A stretch of 64,000 nucleotides of DNA, taken from NCBI GenBank assembly GCA_028868305.1, contig JAGWUS010000001.1:1-64000 (forward strand), in the 5' to 3' direction. Both the position numbers and the translations under genes were made by a program. Under the pieces are notes generated by a model, which was not told the origin of the DNA, did not search any database, and saw only the letters and a program-made list of their open reading frames with translations. This document shows, one piece after another, positions 1 through 9,106 of the stretch. Source of the DNA: Burkholderiales bacterium (GTDB lineage Bacteria > Pseudomonadota > Gammaproteobacteria > Burkholderiales > Burkholderiaceae_C). Positions within the stretch are counted from its first letter, which is position 1. Every line of letters starts with the position of its first letter.

Positions 1-431
1 GCGGTTTGCGAATTGGTTTCGGGGTCCATGGCCCAGGCCCCCCCGTCCGAACCAATCGGCACACGGCTCATGCTTTCCACGCCACCGGCCACCACCAGGT
101 CTTCCCAGCCCGAGCGCACTTTCTGCGCCGCCATGTTCACAGCCTCCAGGCCGGAGGCGCAGAAGCGGTTGATCTGCACGCCAGAGGCAGTGAAGTCCCA
201 GCCCGCTTTGAGGGCCGCTACTTTTGGAATGACCGAACCCTGGTCACCGACGGGGGACACCACGCCCATCACCACGTCGTCCACGCGCGCGGTGTCGAAC
301 TGGTTGCGCTGCTGCAGGTCGGTCAGCAGATTGGCCAGCAGGGTCACGGGCTTGACTTCGTGCAGGCTGCCGTCTTTCTTGCCTTTGCCTCGCGGGGTGC
401 GGATGGCATCAAATACAAATGCTTCGGTCAT
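1..431 (-). CDS. Acetyl-CoA C-acyltransferase (thiolase), N-terminal part
   Basis: The minus strand reads open from an ATG at 431 to the window edge, so the 3' part of the gene is missing. The 143 visible residues are a thiolase N-terminal half. They begin [20 protein letters not shown], and the nucleophile loop [12 protein letters not shown] places the acyl-accepting cysteine at about residue 91. [10 protein letters not shown] follows, as in degradative (FadA-type) thiolases, which cleave 3-ketoacyl-CoA with CoA in fatty-acid or related beta-oxidation. It is divergent from an acyl-CoA dehydrogenase across a 115-bp gap, which supports a beta-oxidation role. The chain-length preference cannot be told from this part. 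Confidence 0.9.
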   Translation of the reverse strand, partial: MTEAFVFDAIRTPRGKGKKDGSLHEVKPVTLLANLLTDLQQRNQFDTARVDDVVMGVVSPVGDQGSVIPKVAALKAGWDFTASGVQINRFCASGLEAVNMAAQKVRSGWEDLVVAGGVESMSRVPIGSDGGAWAMDPETNSQT

Positions 432-546
432 GGGAGGCTCCAGAGGTTCCAGGGGTGGACAAAGTTAGCGAATTTTCGAGTATATTGCTTTTTACCAAGC
501 ATTTGCTTTGTATAAATATAGAACTTTCCAACCTACAGGTGCCGTG
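432..546. promoter_or_regulatory. Divergent promoter region, thiolase / acyl-CoA dehydrogenase
   Basis: This 115-bp gap between two divergent beta-oxidation genes is A+T-rich compared with its flanks (for example TATATTGC and TATAAATATAG near 481-521). It must hold both promoters. The imperfect palindrome at 494-511 lies between the TATA-like stretches. No single pair of -35/-10 boxes stands out clearly. Confidence 0.5.
494..511. promoter_or_regulatory. Imperfect 18-bp palindrome, candidate repressor operator
   Basis: ACCAAGCATTTGCTTTGT is a near-perfect inverted repeat (AAGCA/TGCTT core, one mismatched pair, two unpaired central bases). It sits midway between divergent thiolase and acyl-CoA dehydrogenase genes. 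Its size and position fit a TetR-family type operator of the kind that controls acyl-CoA catabolism. The identity of the regulator is inference, since no regulator gene is visible next to it. Confidence 0.4.
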
Positions 547-1710
547 ATGATCGAGAGAACCCTATTTACTGCGGACCACGAAGCTTTCCGCGACAGCTTT
601 CGCAAGTTCATCGAGAAGGAAATCACCCCTTTTCATGCCGATTGGGAAGAGCAGGGCTACGTTGCGCGCGAGGTCTGGAACAAGGCTGGCAAGAACGGTT
701 TCCTGTGCATGTCCATGCCGGAGGAATACGGCGGGTCGGAGGCTGACAAGCTGTATTCGGTGATCCAGTTCGAAGAGGTAGCCCGCGCAGGCGTCACCGG
801 CATTGGCTTCAGCCTGCACAGCGAGATCGTTGCACCCTACATCCTGCACTACGGCACCCCAGAGCAGAAAGCCAGGTACCTGCCCAGGCTCGCCAGCGGT
901 GAAATGATTGGTGCCATTGCCATGAGCGAGCCTGCGGCGGGCTCCGACCTGCAAGGCATCAAATCCACGGCCATTGCGCAACCCGATGGCAGCTACCTGC
1001 TTAACGGCAGCAAGACCTTTATTACCAACGGCTGGCACGCCGATCTGGTAGTGGTGGTGGCCAAGACCAACCCAGTGGCGGGCGGCAAGGGCACCAGCCT
1101 GATGTTGGTGGAGCGTGGCATGTCTGGTTTCAGCGTGGGCAAGCGGCTCAAGAAGCTGGGCATGAAGGCGCAGGACACATCGGAGCTGTTTTTTGACAAT
1201 GTGCGCCTGCCCGCAGAAAACCTGCTGGGTGGCAAACCGATGGAGAACAGGGGCTTTATCTGTCTGATGGAGCAACTGCCTTGGGAGCGTTTGCAAATCG
1301 CCATCAGCGCCGTGGCTTCGGCACAGGCCGCCATTGACTGGACGGTGGACTATGTCAAGGAGCGCAAGGTCTTTGGTCAGCCCGTAGCATCCTTCCAGAA
1401 CACCCGATTTACGCTGGCCGAGTTGCAGACCGAAGTGCAGGTGGCCCGTGTGTTTGTGGACAAGTGCTGCGAGTTGATCGTGCAGGACAAGCTCGACACC
1501 GCCACGGCCAGCATGGCCAAGTACTGGTGCTCCGACCTGCAATGCAAGGTCATGGACGAGTGTGTACAGCTCTTTGGCGGCTATGGCTATATGTGGGAAT
1601 ACCCTATTACCCGCGCCTATGCCGATGCCCGGGTGCAGCGCATTTACGGCGGCACCAACGAAATCATGAAGGAAGTGATTACCCGTTCAATGGGGCTGGG
1701 CGGGAAGTGA
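547..1710 (+). CDS. Acyl-CoA dehydrogenase
   Basis: FAD-dependent acyl-CoA dehydrogenase of 387 residues, the usual length for the family. It introduces the trans-2 double bond in acyl-CoA and passes electrons to ETF. The N-terminal helical domain, the middle beta domain (IAMSEPAAGSDLQ; TFITNG) and the C-terminal helical domain (FGGYGYMWEYPITRAYAD) are all present. The loop IYGGTNEI carries Gly where medium-chain enzymes have the catalytic Glu. A Glu in LPWERL at about residue 247 matches the long-chain/isovaleryl-type catalytic position. The start chosen is the ATG at 547, since the in-frame extension from 508 is unlike the family. The last 32 bp overlap the convergent acyltransferase gene. 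It is probably expressed with the divergent thiolase. Confidence 0.93.
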   Translation: MIERTLFTADHEAFRDSFRKFIEKEITPFHADWEEQGYVAREVWNKAGKNGFLCMSMPEEYGGSEADKLYSVIQFEEVARAGVTGIGFSLHSEIVAPYILHYGTPEQKARYLPRLASGEMIGAIAMSEPAAGSDLQGIKSTAIAQPDGSYLLNGSKTFITNGWHADLVVVVAKTNPVAGGKGTSLMLVERGMSGFSVGKRLKKLGMKAQDTSELFFDNVRLPAENLLGGKPMENRGFICLMEQLPWERLQIAISAVASAQAAIDWTVDYVKERKVFGQPVASFQNTRFTLAELQTEVQVARVFVDKCCELIVQDKLDTATASMAKYWCSDLQCKVMDECVQLFGGYGYMWEYPITRAYADARVQRIYGGTNEIMKEVITRSMGLGGK

Positions 1711-2596
1711 GCAGCAGGGTGCTGATTTGCGCATCCTTGTCACGCCACAATTGCTGAACCCAGGCAGAAAATGCCTCGCGGAAAACCGCATCCTGCGCGT
1801 AGTCACCCTTGAGCAAATGGACCGGGACGGGCAGGCGGCGTATACGAACCACCACACGGCGCATCTTGCCACTGAGGAATTCAGCAAAGGTGGGTACCCC
1901 GTCGGGGTACACGATGGTGACATCCAGAATCGCCTGAAACTTGTCACCCATGGCGTCGAGGGCCAATGCCATGCCGCCGGCTTTGGGTTTCAACAGGTGT
2001 TCATAGGGTGACTGCTGCCGGTCGTGCTTGGCCCGGGTGAAGCGTGTTCCCTCCAGGAAATTCATCACGCTGGTGGGAATCAGCGCGAACTTTTCGCAGG
2101 CCTTGCGTGTGGTCGCCTGGTCCTTGCCGCGCATTTCGGGGTGCTTGCGCAGGTATTCCTCGCTGTGTCTGCGCATAAACGGAAAATCCAGCGCCCACCA
2201 GGCCAAGCCCATGACCGGGACCCAGATGAGTTGCTGCTTGATGAAGAATTTGAGCAGTGGAATGCGCCGGTTCAGCAGGTATTGCAGCACCAGGATATCC
2301 ACCCAGGACTGGTGGTTGCTGTTGACCAGGTACCAACTGCGCGGATTCAGGTCTTCAATACCCTGCACATCCCATTGGGTTCGCTGGGTCAGGTCCATCC
2401 AGCCCTTGTTACCCGAAATCCATGTCTCGGCGATGAACAGCAGGATGGGGTCAATCGCCAGGCGCATGGCCTTGAAGGGCAGGAGAAATTTCAGCGACGC
2501 AAACAGCAGCAGGATGGGGACCCAGAACAGGGCGTTGAGCACCATTAGCAAGGTAGCAATGGAGGCGACTACGAAGGCGGGCAAGGAATTGAGCAT
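1679..2596 (-). CDS. 1-acyl-glycerol-3-phosphate acyltransferase family protein (YihG-like)
   Basis: PlsC-superfamily acyltransferase of 305 residues that transfers acyl groups to lysophospholipid-type acceptors at the inner membrane. Two hydrophobic segments occupy about residues 5-60. The catalytic H-x4-D box is seen in NHQSWVD, the acceptor-binding motif in FLEGTRFT, and a KAGG motif follows. The overall pattern resembles the YihG subfamily of larger acyltransferases. It is the last gene of a minus-strand operon, starting 2 bp after the diguanylate cyclase stop. Its 3' end overlaps the convergent acyl-CoA dehydrogenase by 32 bp. The exact substrate is unknown. Confidence 0.87.
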   Translation of the reverse strand: MLNSLPAFVVASIATLLMVLNALFWVPILLLFASLKFLLPFKAMRLAIDPILLFIAETWISGNKGWMDLTQRTQWDVQGIEDLNPRSWYLVNSNHQSWVDILVLQYLLNRRIPLLKFFIKQQLIWVPVMGLAWWALDFPFMRRHSEEYLRKHPEMRGKDQATTRKACEKFALIPTSVMNFLEGTRFTRAKHDRQQSPYEHLLKPKAGGMALALDAMGDKFQAILDVTIVYPDGVPTFAEFLSGKMRRVVVRIRRLPVPVHLLKGDYAQDAVFREAFSAWVQQLWRDKDAQISTLLLTSRPAPLNG

Positions 2597-2598
2597 GG

Positions 2599-4662
2599 TT
2601 ATGGGGGGGCGGAATGGAAGCGAACCGTATTGCGGCCCATGCCCTTGGCCTGGTACATGGCCATATCCGCATTCTTGAGAAGGATGTCCGGAGGTATGTT
2701 TTTACCCAGAAAAACGACAACACCGATGCTGGGCGTCACCCGATGGCTCAGGCCCCTGATAACGTAGGGTTCGTTGAGGCTGTCGATGATTTTGTGCGCA
2801 ATAGTCGAGGCATGCAGGCGGGCAGATTCGTCGCTGGCACTCAGGTCCTGTACAAGCAGCACAAATTCATCGCCACCCATGCGTGCAACAGTGTCAATGG
2901 CCCGGCTGCACAACTGCAGCCGCCGGCCCACTTCCTGCAACAGGAGGTCGCCTACTTCATGGCCATGCTGGTCATTCAGTTCCTTGAACTTGTCAAGGTC
3001 GATGAATAGCAGGGCTGCGTGCTGTTGCATACGGAAGCTGGTGTGCAAGGCGCCCTGCAGCCGGTCATTGAACAGCCGCCGGTTGGGCAGGCCGGTCAGG
3101 CTATCGTGGAATGCCAGGTGCTCGATGGCATTCTCGGCCAGCTTGCGGGCGGTGATGTTGCGTGCGATGGCAATAAAGCGCTCTTCTTCGCCTGGATCGG
3201 TAGGCTTGCGTACCACCGAGAGTTCAAACCATTGCATGCCACCGGGCAGTTCCAGGCTGTACTGCTTGCCGCTTGAGCGGCCATGGGTCTGAGCTTCCTC
3301 CAGCGCAGCAAGGCAGATGCTGGCGGCTTCCTGCGGCAGGACATCCGAAACGCATTTCCCGATCTGATTCTCAACCGGCGTAAGCAGGCCCGCAAGGTTG
3401 TGGCAGTGCAGCGCACGGCAGACACCGGTCGCGCTGTACTCGACCAGCAGGTCGGGCAGGGCTCCGAGAGTAGCCTGCAGTTCGGCCTGTGTGGCGCGCA
3501 GCTGCATCTCGGACTGCTTGCGCACGGATACGTCCATCAGGGTGCCCACCATGCGCTGAGGGCTGCCATCCTGCCGGCTCTGCACGATCTTGCCGCGGCT
3601 GCTCAGCCAGATCCAGCGTCCGTCCGAATGCCGGGCGCGATACTCTGCCTCGTAAGCGGGTGTATGCCCCTGCAGGTGTTCCTGCATGGCGCGCAGGGCG
3701 CCTGGCAAATCATCGGGATGTATCAGATGGCCCCAGGCACGCCGCTTGCCGCTTTCCTCGGCGCCACGCCCCAGCATCAGACAGCTGCGCAGATCCATCC
3801 GGTAGCCCTTTTCCAGGGTCAGGTCGTGGTCCCACTGGCCCAGGTCTGCGCCCATGATGGCGAGCTCCAACTGCTCGGTGGTGTCACGCAGCTTGGCCTC
3901 GGAATTCTTGCGCTGCTGGATATTGTGCGCAATGCAGATCACACCAGCGCAGGCACCGTCATGGTCCAGGAAAGGCGTTTTTACAATCTCGTACAGCATC
4001 GGTCGGCTGCCGTCAGGCCCTGCCATGTACTCCTCAAAGCGAACGGCACGCCCCGCCTTCAGTGCAACAGCGTCGCTTGCGAGAATCGCAGTGGCCAGTT
4101 CGATGCCAAGCCAGTGGGCGTCAGTGGTTCCACACACCAGTTCCGGTGTCGCCTGCAGGCCGGACGCGAATGCCTGGTTGCAGGTCAGGTAGACACCTTC
4201 CAGGTCTTTCATCCAGATGCGGTCCGGAATCGCTTGCAGAATATTTTGGAACATGGATTCGCTATGCTGGAGGGCCTTTAGTGTTGTGCGCTCGGGGGTG
4301 ATGTCTTCGACGGTCCCTTCAAAGTAGAGGGGTGTGCCTCTTTCGTCGCGTACCAGTTGGGCGTGCTCGCGAATCCACATGTGCTCACCAGTCTTGTAGC
4401 GCACAGCCTCGGATTCAAAATTCCGGACGCGGCCTTCTTCGCGAAGTCGCTCGTAGAACAGGGCGCGCCTGGAGGGGTCCAGGCATGGGTTGGGTATGAA
4501 TGCTCCGTGGGCAGCGAGCATTTCGGCTTCGCTGGCGAAGCCGTTGAGGCGCATCAGGGCCGCATTGGCATACAGGATCGTGCCATCCATCCCCAGGCGA
4601 TAGGCACCCAGTGGAAGCAGATCGAACAGGCTTTTAAGCTGGTCTTGCTGCGTTGCGAACAT
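2599..4662 (-). CDS. Diguanylate cyclase with multiple PAS domains
   Basis: Protein of 687 residues with no membrane segment seen. About four PAS/PAC sensor repeats fill roughly residues 5-510, followed by a GGDEF domain to the C-terminus. The active-site signature GGDEF is intact at residues 596-600. An allosteric inhibitory I-site RAID sits at 587-590, exactly five residues upstream, so the enzyme should make cyclic di-GMP from two GTP and be product-inhibited. There is no EAL domain. It begins 11 bp after the stop of the amino-acid transporter ATPase gene and is followed after 2 bp by an acyltransferase, so it is probably co-transcribed with the transporter. The PAS ligand is unknown. Confidence 0.92.
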   Translation of the reverse strand: MFATQQDQLKSLFDLLPLGAYRLGMDGTILYANAALMRLNGFASEAEMLAAHGAFIPNPCLDPSRRALFYERLREEGRVRNFESEAVRYKTGEHMWIREHAQLVRDERGTPLYFEGTVEDITPERTTLKALQHSESMFQNILQAIPDRIWMKDLEGVYLTCNQAFASGLQATPELVCGTTDAHWLGIELATAILASDAVALKAGRAVRFEEYMAGPDGSRPMLYEIVKTPFLDHDGACAGVICIAHNIQQRKNSEAKLRDTTEQLELAIMGADLGQWDHDLTLEKGYRMDLRSCLMLGRGAEESGKRRAWGHLIHPDDLPGALRAMQEHLQGHTPAYEAEYRARHSDGRWIWLSSRGKIVQSRQDGSPQRMVGTLMDVSVRKQSEMQLRATQAELQATLGALPDLLVEYSATGVCRALHCHNLAGLLTPVENQIGKCVSDVLPQEAASICLAALEEAQTHGRSSGKQYSLELPGGMQWFELSVVRKPTDPGEEERFIAIARNITARKLAENAIEHLAFHDSLTGLPNRRLFNDRLQGALHTSFRMQQHAALLFIDLDKFKELNDQHGHEVGDLLLQEVGRRLQLCSRAIDTVARMGGDEFVLLVQDLSASDESARLHASTIAHKIIDSLNEPYVIRGLSHRVTPSIGVVVFLGKNIPPDILLKNADMAMYQAKGMGRNTVRFHSAPP

Positions 4663-4673
4663 GGCCCATACGC

Positions 4674-5450
4674 CTACTTGAGGCTTCCAGACAGAAACTG
4701 GGCCAGGCGCTCACTCTTGGGGTTAGCGAGTACCTGGGCGGGATTGCCCTGTTCTTCCACCAGGCCTTTGTGCAGAAAGATCAGGTGGTTGGCAACTTCC
4801 CGGGCAAAGCCCATTTCGTGCGTGACCACCACCATGGTGCGACCTTCCAGGGCCAGGTTTTTCATGACCTTGAGCACTTCTGTGACCAGTTCGGGGTCAA
4901 GGGCACTGGTCGGTTCGTCAAACAGCATGACTTCGGGCTCCATCGCCAGGGCGCGGGCAATGGCCACGCGCTGCTGCTGGCCGCCACTGAGGTGTGCGGG
5001 ATAGCTGTCTTCCTTGCCCTCCAGTCCGACCTTTGACAGGTACTTGCGCGCGACCTCCACGGCCTGGTCTTTGGGCACGCCCATGACATGCACCGGCGCT
5101 TCAATGATGTTCTGTATCACTGTCATGTGTGCCCAGAGATTGAAGTGCTGGAACACCATGGCCAGCTTGGTGCGCATGCGGGCCAGCTGCTTCGGATCCA
5201 CCGCGTTGAGTTCGCCATTTTTTGCGGGGGCCAGTGTGAGCTCCTCGCCCGCCACAATGATGCGGCCCGCATTAGGCCTTTCCAATAGGTTGATACAGCG
5301 CAGAAAGGTGCTCTTGCCGGAGCCGGAACTGCCAATGATGCTGATCACATCGCCGGCTTGGGCAGACAGGGAAACACCTTTGAGCACTTCGTTGGCGCCA
5401 AAGCGTTTGTGGATGTTCTCGACCTGCAATTTGAGGGTGGGGTTGCTCAT
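4674..5450 (-). CDS. hisP: Polar amino-acid ABC transporter, ATP-binding protein
   Basis: ATPase of 258 residues of the HisP/ArgP type that powers import of a basic amino acid or opine. It has Walker [10 protein letters not shown] at residues 40-48, the signature LSGGQQQR, Walker [13 protein letters not shown] and a switch histidine in VVTHEMG. The region between Walker A and the signature has the polar-amino-acid-specific [14 protein letters not shown] stretch. The start chosen is the ATG at 5450 (MSNPTLKLQ). Upstream in-frame sequence is unlike the family and overlaps the previous gene. It is fifth in the operon after the binding protein, two permeases and the deacylase, and it precedes the diguanylate cyclase. 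Confidence 0.94.
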   Translation of the reverse strand: MSNPTLKLQVENIHKRFGANEVLKGVSLSAQAGDVISIIGSSGSGKSTFLRCINLLERPNAGRIIVAGEELTLAPAKNGELNAVDPKQLARMRTKLAMVFQHFNLWAHMTVIQNIIEAPVHVMGVPKDQAVEVARKYLSKVGLEGKEDSYPAHLSGGQQQRVAIARALAMEPEVMLFDEPTSALDPELVTEVLKVMKNLALEGRTMVVVTHEMGFAREVANHLIFLHKGLVEEQGNPAQVLANPKSERLAQFLSGSLK

Positions 5451-5469
5451 GGACTTGTACTGCCTGGGC

Positions 5470-6600
5470 TTACGCGCCCAACAGTTCTCCGATTCGGAAA
5501 GGGGTGGCACCGGCGATCTTGCCGAGCTCACCGCCACTGGTGATGTAGCGGTCGTGAATGCGGGCGTAGAACACGCCGTCCACACCGGCCTTGACGGCGT
5601 GGCTCTGGCCCGAGATGGGATTGATGATCTCGGCCACCAGATCACCCACGTGCATCTGCTGTCCGACCTGGGCCGCAAATACCACCACACCGGGCGCTGG
5701 CGCGCGCAGTGTCTCGGACCCTGCCAATGGAGTTGGCAGACACTGTGCGGTAGGAATGGCGACCGGTTTTGCAGCTTTCAATCCACCGATATGCTGCAGG
5801 AACGCGTGCACCGCAGCGGCATCCGCCTGGGCAAACGCATGCGAGACATCGGCTTCACCACGCAACTCGATGGTGGTACTGCAACAGGCTTGCGGGAGCG
5901 GAGCGTTCAGGCCAGCGGCCCGGATGGCGTCGGCCAGTTGCCACCAGACGCCGGACAGACACTCATCAATCGGGCCACTGCCAGAGTTTTTGGCCAGCAG
6001 GATGGCCCGGCTGCCCAGCAGGTGGGCCAAGGGCGCCATCTGGGGCCAGCAGGGTTCTTCGGTGTAGAAGTGCACCACCCCTTCGCAGTCGCAATGCAGG
6101 TCCAGCATGTAGTCGGCATCGTGCGACAGCGTCAGCAGGGTGCGGCGCAGACTTTCCAGTTCGGTGGTGGGGGACCAGTTCGCCAGGTACTGGCCCATGG
6201 CTTTGCGCACCCGGGCGACATTGGTTTGCGCATCGCTGCCCAGAGCGTCCTTGACCTGGGGAAATACCGCTTTGGCCAGGTCGGGGTAGTGACGGTTGAA
6301 GTTCTCCGAGGTGTCGAGTTCAAATCGGCCCATAGGCTTGTGGTCCAGTCGCTGGGCCAGGCCGATGGGATTGGCTACGGGTACCAGAATAACTTCGCCC
6401 GCTACGTCGCCAGCCTTGTCGGCGGCCTCCAGTAGCGGGCGCAGGTGGTGCGCCGCCAGCATGCCGGGCAATTCTTCAGCGTGCAGGCTGGCCTGGATGG
6501 TGACCTTGGGCCGCGCGCCGGGCGTCCCAAAGTGAAAGCTGGTCAGCGTCTTCTGGGAACCCAGACTCTGGGACAAAAGGGGATGGTCAATGCGTTGCAT
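5470..6600 (-). CDS. Succinylglutamate desuccinylase/aspartoacylase family zinc hydrolase
   Basis: Protein of 376 residues of the M14-like AstE/AspA family, which hydrolyses N-acyl amino acids or related amides using zinc. Visible ligands are His40 and Glu43 in SLHAEELPG and His169 in DLHCD. The C-terminal 90 residues form a biotinyl/lipoyl-like beta domain ([17 protein letters not shown]). The gene sits inside a polar amino-acid transport operon between the permease and ATPase genes, so it probably processes the imported compound. Candidates are an acylated amino acid, an opine-like compound or an N-acetylated compatible solute. The substrate cannot be chosen from sequence. Confidence 0.82.
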   Translation of the reverse strand: MQRIDHPLLSQSLGSQKTLTSFHFGTPGARPKVTIQASLHAEELPGMLAAHHLRPLLEAADKAGDVAGEVILVPVANPIGLAQRLDHKPMGRFELDTSENFNRHYPDLAKAVFPQVKDALGSDAQTNVARVRKAMGQYLANWSPTTELESLRRTLLTLSHDADYMLDLHCDCEGVVHFYTEEPCWPQMAPLAHLLGSRAILLAKNSGSGPIDECLSGVWWQLADAIRAAGLNAPLPQACCSTTIELRGEADVSHAFAQADAAAVHAFLQHIGGLKAAKPVAIPTAQCLPTPLAGSETLRAPAPGVVVFAAQVGQQMHVGDLVAEIINPISGQSHAVKAGVDGVFYARIHDRYITSGGELGKIAGATPFRIGELLGA

Positions 6601-6619
6601 GGAATGCTCGGGTTGCGCG

Positions 6620-7333
6620 CTAGTGCTTTCTGGGCGCCAGATAGGCCAGCAGGTGATTCTCGGCCAGGCGGAACATGCCGATCAGGCAGAAGGATGCCAC
6701 CAGGTAAATGGCCGCAGCGGCAATATAAGCTTCAAACGGCAGGTAGTAATCCGAGTAGATACGGCTGGCCGCGGCGGTCACATCCAGCATGCTGGGCACC
6801 GCACTGGCCAGGCTGGTGCTTTGCAGCATCATGACCACTTCGTTGCTGTAGGCGGGCAAGGTGCGGCGCATGGCACTGGGCAGCACGACCCGCAGCATGA
6901 CCTGAAAGCGGTTCATGCCAAAAGCCTGTGCGGCTTCAATCTCGCCGGCATTGGTTTCGCGAATGGCGCCGGCCAGCATCTCGGCGGTGTACCCGGCGGT
7001 GTTCAGGCTGAAGGCCAGCAGGGCACAGAAGAACGGTTCCTTGAAGTGGGTCCAGGGCCAGACGTCGTCCCAGCGGGCCTGAATCCACTCCAACTGGCCC
7101 AGACCGTAATAGATCATGTAGACCTGAATCAGCAAGGGCGTGCCACGAATCACATAGGTGTACGCACCGATGACCCAGCGCAAAGGAGCCCAGGGTCCGG
7201 TCAGGGCCAGTGCAAACAGCAGGGCCAATACGGCGCCAATGCCCAGCGACGAAAACAGCAGCCCCAGCGTCGTGAGAATGCCGGTGGCATACAGCTCCAG
7301 ATTCTGCGGCTCGAAAATGACATGCCACTTCAT
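6620..7333 (-). CDS. hisM: Polar amino-acid ABC transporter permease (HisM type)
   Basis: Integral membrane permease of 237 residues with about five hydrophobic segments. The cytoplasmic coupling loop EIEAAQAFGMNRFQVMLRVVLPSAMRRTLP matches the EAA motif of the HisMQ family in content and position. It starts inside the previous permease gene (4-bp ATGA overlap), so translation is probably coupled. With hisQ it should form the heterodimeric channel energised by the HisP-type ATPase. Confidence 0.93.
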   Translation of the reverse strand: MKWHVIFEPQNLELYATGILTTLGLLFSSLGIGAVLALLFALALTGPWAPLRWVIGAYTYVIRGTPLLIQVYMIYYGLGQLEWIQARWDDVWPWTHFKEPFFCALLAFSLNTAGYTAEMLAGAIRETNAGEIEAAQAFGMNRFQVMLRVVLPSAMRRTLPAYSNEVVMMLQSTSLASAVPSMLDVTAAASRIYSDYYLPFEAYIAAAAIYLVASFCLIGMFRLAENHLLAYLAPRKH

Positions 7334-8022
7334 GACAGTTGCCCCCGCTTGGTGCCCAGGCTGTAGCGTGCGTTGAGCTTTTTCAGTGCAACCAGCGAGA
7401 CGGTGGTGTACACGAGGAACAGGCCGGCGGTAAACAGGAAGAAGGCAAACGGTGAGCGCGTGGCTGCACTGGCCTGCTTGGCCAGGTAGGTCATCTCTTT
7501 CAGGCCAATCAGGCTGACCAGAGCGGTGGACTTGATCAGTACCAGCCAGTTATTGGTAAAGCCGGGCAGGGCGTAGCGCACCATCTGGGGGGCGGTGATG
7601 CGCAGGAAGGTTTGTGTGCGGCCCATGCCGAAGGCCCAGGCGGCTTCCATCTGGCCCTTGGGAATGGACAGAATGGCACCCCGAAACGTCTCGGTCATGT
7701 AAGCGCCGTAGATAAAGCCCAGGGTTAGCACGCCGGCCAGAAACGGGTTGATGTCGATGGTGACTTTGCTGCCGGAGAGCTCCAGCAGGTGGTTGATGCC
7801 AATCGTGCCACCGTAAAACACCAACAGCATGACCACCAGGTCCGGGACGCCCCGGATGATCGTGGTGTAGCCCGATGCAATGGATACCAGTACCGGCTTG
7901 CCCGACAGCTTGGCCGCAGCCCCCAGCAGCCCTAATACGATGGACACCAGCAAGGCACACAGAGAAACGCCCACCGTCAGTACCGAGCCTTGCAAAATGG
8001 CCGTGTAGTAGGAGGAATTCAT
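7330..8022 (-). CDS. hisQ: Polar amino-acid ABC transporter permease (HisQ type)
   Basis: Membrane permease of 230 residues, partner of the overlapping hisM. The EAA-type loop reads QMEAAWAFGMGRTQTF, and IIRGVPDLVVMLLVFYGG is typical of the HisQ side of these transporters. The start ATG at 8022 lies 69 bp after the binding-protein gene. A terminator-like hairpin sits in that gap, so this gene and those below it may be made at a lower level than the binding protein. Confidence 0.93.
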   Translation of the reverse strand: MNSSYYTAILQGSVLTVGVSLCALLVSIVLGLLGAAAKLSGKPVLVSIASGYTTIIRGVPDLVVMLLVFYGGTIGINHLLELSGSKVTIDINPFLAGVLTLGFIYGAYMTETFRGAILSIPKGQMEAAWAFGMGRTQTFLRITAPQMVRYALPGFTNNWLVLIKSTALVSLIGLKEMTYLAKQASAATRSPFAFFLFTAGLFLVYTTVSLVALKKLNARYSLGTKRGQLS

Positions 8023-8032
8023 CGCTGGGCAG

Positions 8033-8079
8033 GTTTTAAAAACAAAAGCGACGGAGCGCTGAACTGGCGCGCCGTCGCT
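8033..8079 (-). terminator. Attenuating hairpin between binding-protein and permease genes
   Basis: On the minus strand AGCGACGG (8079-8072) pairs perfectly with CCGTCGCT (8054-8047). An inner GCGC/GCGC stem adds to it, and the U-rich run TTTTGTTTTTAAAA follows. This has the form of an intrinsic terminator placed just after the periplasmic binding-protein gene. It is commonly the way such operons make more binding protein than permease. Confidence 0.7.
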
Positions 8080-8091
8080 ACGCTACTGCAA

Positions 8092-8937
8092 TTATTCGCC
8101 GTAGACGTCGATGTTGTACTTGGCAAAGTACTTGTCGTTGAGCGTCTTGTAGGTACCGTTACTGCGGATGGTCTTGATGGCAGCGTTCAAGTCACCCTTG
8201 AGCTTGTCTTCACCTTTGCGTAGCGCCACACCCACGCCGTAGCCAAAGTACTTGGGTTCACGCAGGTCAGGGCCCACCAGCTGGTAGTTGGCGCCTTCGG
8301 GTTTGGAGAGGAAACCACCCGTGACTTCTATGTAGTCGGCTACGGTGCCGTCCAGGCGGCCGGACTTGATGTCCAGGTAGACCTGGTCCTGGGCTTCGTA
8401 GGAGTTCACCACCACTCCGGCGGCCTTGAGTTCACCGAGGGCGTATTTTTCCTGGGTCGAACCTTTCAGAACGCCAAGTTTCTTGCCCTTGATGGAAGCT
8501 GGGTCGGTGTACTTGACGCTCTTCTTCAGCACGATACGGCTGGGAGTGTTGTAGTACTTGTCGGTGAAGTCCACTTCCTTCAGCCGCTCATCTGTGATGG
8601 ACATGGAGCTGATGATCACGTCGTACTTCTTGGCGGTCAGGCCGGGGATCATGCTGTCCCACACCTGTTCGACAAACTCGCACTTGCGTTTGATCTGCTC
8701 GCACATGGCCAATGCCATGTCGACGTCAAAGCCTGTGGGCTTGCCATCGGCGGTCTTGAAGGTGAAGGGTTCGTAGGTGGGGTCGATGGCGACCTTCAGC
8801 ACAGCAGCTTCAGGGGCTGGTGCAGCAGCAGCGGGTGTAGATGCAGGGGCTGCGGCGGGTGCCGGTGCTGCTTCTTCTTTCTTGCCGCAGGCGGCCAGCA
8901 CGGATGCCACGGCCAGGGCCACTAACAGTTTGTTCAT
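8092..8937 (-). CDS. Polar amino-acid ABC transporter substrate-binding lipoprotein
   Basis: HisJ/ArgT-like periplasmic binding protein (SBP family 3) of 281 residues. The N-terminus has a signal peptide ending in the lipobox LAAC, so it is probably lipidated at Cys17. An Ala/Pro-rich linker (AAPAPAAAPAS) follows before the ligand domain. Family features include ALKVAIDPTYEPFTFK, GFDVDMALAMCEQIK and GKKLGVLKGSTQEKYA. It is the first gene of the transporter operon, preceded by a good ribosome site (AAAGGA, spaced 7 nt). Basic amino acids or opines are the likely ligands. Confidence 0.93.
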   Translation of the reverse strand: MNKLLVALAVASVLAACGKKEEAAPAPAAAPASTPAAAAPAPEAAVLKVAIDPTYEPFTFKTADGKPTGFDVDMALAMCEQIKRKCEFVEQVWDSMIPGLTAKKYDVIISSMSITDERLKEVDFTDKYYNTPSRIVLKKSVKYTDPASIKGKKLGVLKGSTQEKYALGELKAAGVVVNSYEAQDQVYLDIKSGRLDGTVADYIEVTGGFLSKPEGANYQLVGPDLREPKYFGYGVGVALRKGEDKLKGDLNAAIKTIRSNGTYKTLNDKYFAKYNIDVYGE

Positions 8938-9106
8938 GTCTTTTTCCTTTAAATCCCTGAGTCAGATGCCCGGGTGGGTTGGTAAATGCGAAAAATTGAT
9001 TCTACGGGGTATGCCATGCAATTTCGGTGCCGGTTATGCGCCAATGCTCGGGGTTTGTACCGTGGTCAAGGGGCCATTCATGGAGTTTTTGGGCGATGAT
9101 TGGCCC

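Noticed and set aside
2774-4281. Long plus-strand open frames opposite the diguanylate cyclase (up to 332 codons)
   Set aside because: They mirror the high third-position GC of the minus-strand gene. No family motifs or ribosome sites are seen, while the opposite frame has PAS and GGDEF motifs.
5014-6435. A 473-codon plus-strand frame opposite hisP and the deacylase gene
   Set aside because: It is antisense to two clearly recognisable genes and its sequence has no recognisable protein pattern.
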